This document shows positions 63,985 to 64,000 of a DNA stretch of 64,000 bases, in pieces. Made by a program: the position numbers and the translations under genes. A model generated the notes under the pieces. That model saw only the letters and a list, made by a program, of their open reading frames with translations, did not search any database and was not told the DNA's origin. This DNA comes from Roseinatronobacter ekhonensis (GTDB lineage Bacteria > Pseudomonadota > Alphaproteobacteria > Rhodobacterales > Rhodobacteraceae): contig NZ_UIHC01000005.1 of assembly GCF_900499075.1 (NCBI RefSeq), positions 62,001-126,000 of the forward strand, written 5' to 3'. Within the stretch, counting starts at the first letter, position 1. Each line of letters starts with the position of its first letter.

Positions 63985-64000
63985 ATGACCTTGTTGATCT
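63985..64000 (+). CDS. Possible start of a further gene (only five codons in window)
   Basis: ATG at 63985 follows the ribosome binding site AAAGGA at 63972-63977, with spacing of seven bases. Only MTLLI can be read before the window ends, so the product cannot be recognised. The 184-base stretch behind the deacetylase gene has no other ORF of note. Confidence 0.35.

Overview
The window is a gene-dense stretch of an alphaproteobacterial chromosome, most likely from the family Rhodobacteraceae. The evidence is the gene neighbourhoods: tldD divergent from coxB, followed by ctaB, a 66-aa protein, ctaG, coxC, surf1, thrC and an M16 peptidase; trpG-trpD-trpC-moaC-moeA-lexA; lysC-ptsP; ruvCAB; and hemP next to a DUF1289 gene. 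Base composition is about 60% G+C, start codons often overlap the preceding stop (ATGA or TGATG), and the SOS box is of the alphaproteobacterial type (GTTC-N7-GTTC). Genus cannot be fixed from this window. There are no rRNA or tRNA genes, prophages, insertion sequences or CRISPR arrays that I can see, and no gap between genes exceeds 300 bases.

Layout. 1-3.2 kb: glutamate synthase (gltD then gltB, minus strand, gltB cut by the window edge). 3.4-9.4 kb: uppP, mtgA, a glutathione transferase and queG; then zapE on the minus strand; then sseA with a GNAT gene. 9.4-17.2 kb: aromatic aminotransferase, ubiG, pip, katG with a clear terminator, then HAD phosphatase, rsmD and a ferredoxin-reductase-like flavoprotein on the minus strand. 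17.2-20.8 kb: a tightly overlapping run of peroxiredoxin, FemAB-like protein and phhB, then an RNA methyltransferase and an unknown gene. 20.8-22.0 kb: an iron cluster with dps (preceded by a near-perfect Irr box) and hemP-DUF1289 (preceded by another palindrome). 22-31.5 kb: prmA, msrA, a flavin reductase, a GNAT gene, ptsP, lysC, a histone-deacetylase-like gene, a glutathione peroxidase, DUF1178 and DUF1127. 31.7-37 kb: ruvCAB, YdeI-like protein, ispE and a large TPR protein. 37-43.7 kb: ETF:ubiquinone oxidoreductase, greA, a membrane protein, azlCD, a GlcD-like dehydrogenase and a RimJ-type acetyltransferase. 43.7-50.6 kb: the M16, thrC, surf1 and cytochrome oxidase assembly run. 50.8-57.4 kb: tldD, sbtA-sbtB, an EamA transporter, hisE-hisF and prfC. 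57.5-62.3 kb: lexA, moeA, moaC, trpC, trpD and trpG. 62.5-63.8 kb: a membrane-tethered divergent polysaccharide deacetylase.

Most genes are housekeeping. The more interesting material lies between genes. Two short GC-rich elements of 77-78 bp (23508-23585 and 43018-43094) have perfect terminal inverted repeats, an inner hairpin and runs of GGG, and both sit just behind the 3' end of a minus-strand gene; they look like members of a dispersed repeat family. Regulatory sites read directly are an Irr-type box before dps, a perfect FNR-type box between coxB and tldD, and an SOS box before lexA. A bicarbonate-transporter/PII-like pair (sbtA-sbtB) is notable because nothing else in the window points to carbon fixation. 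I found no clearly new multi-gene system.
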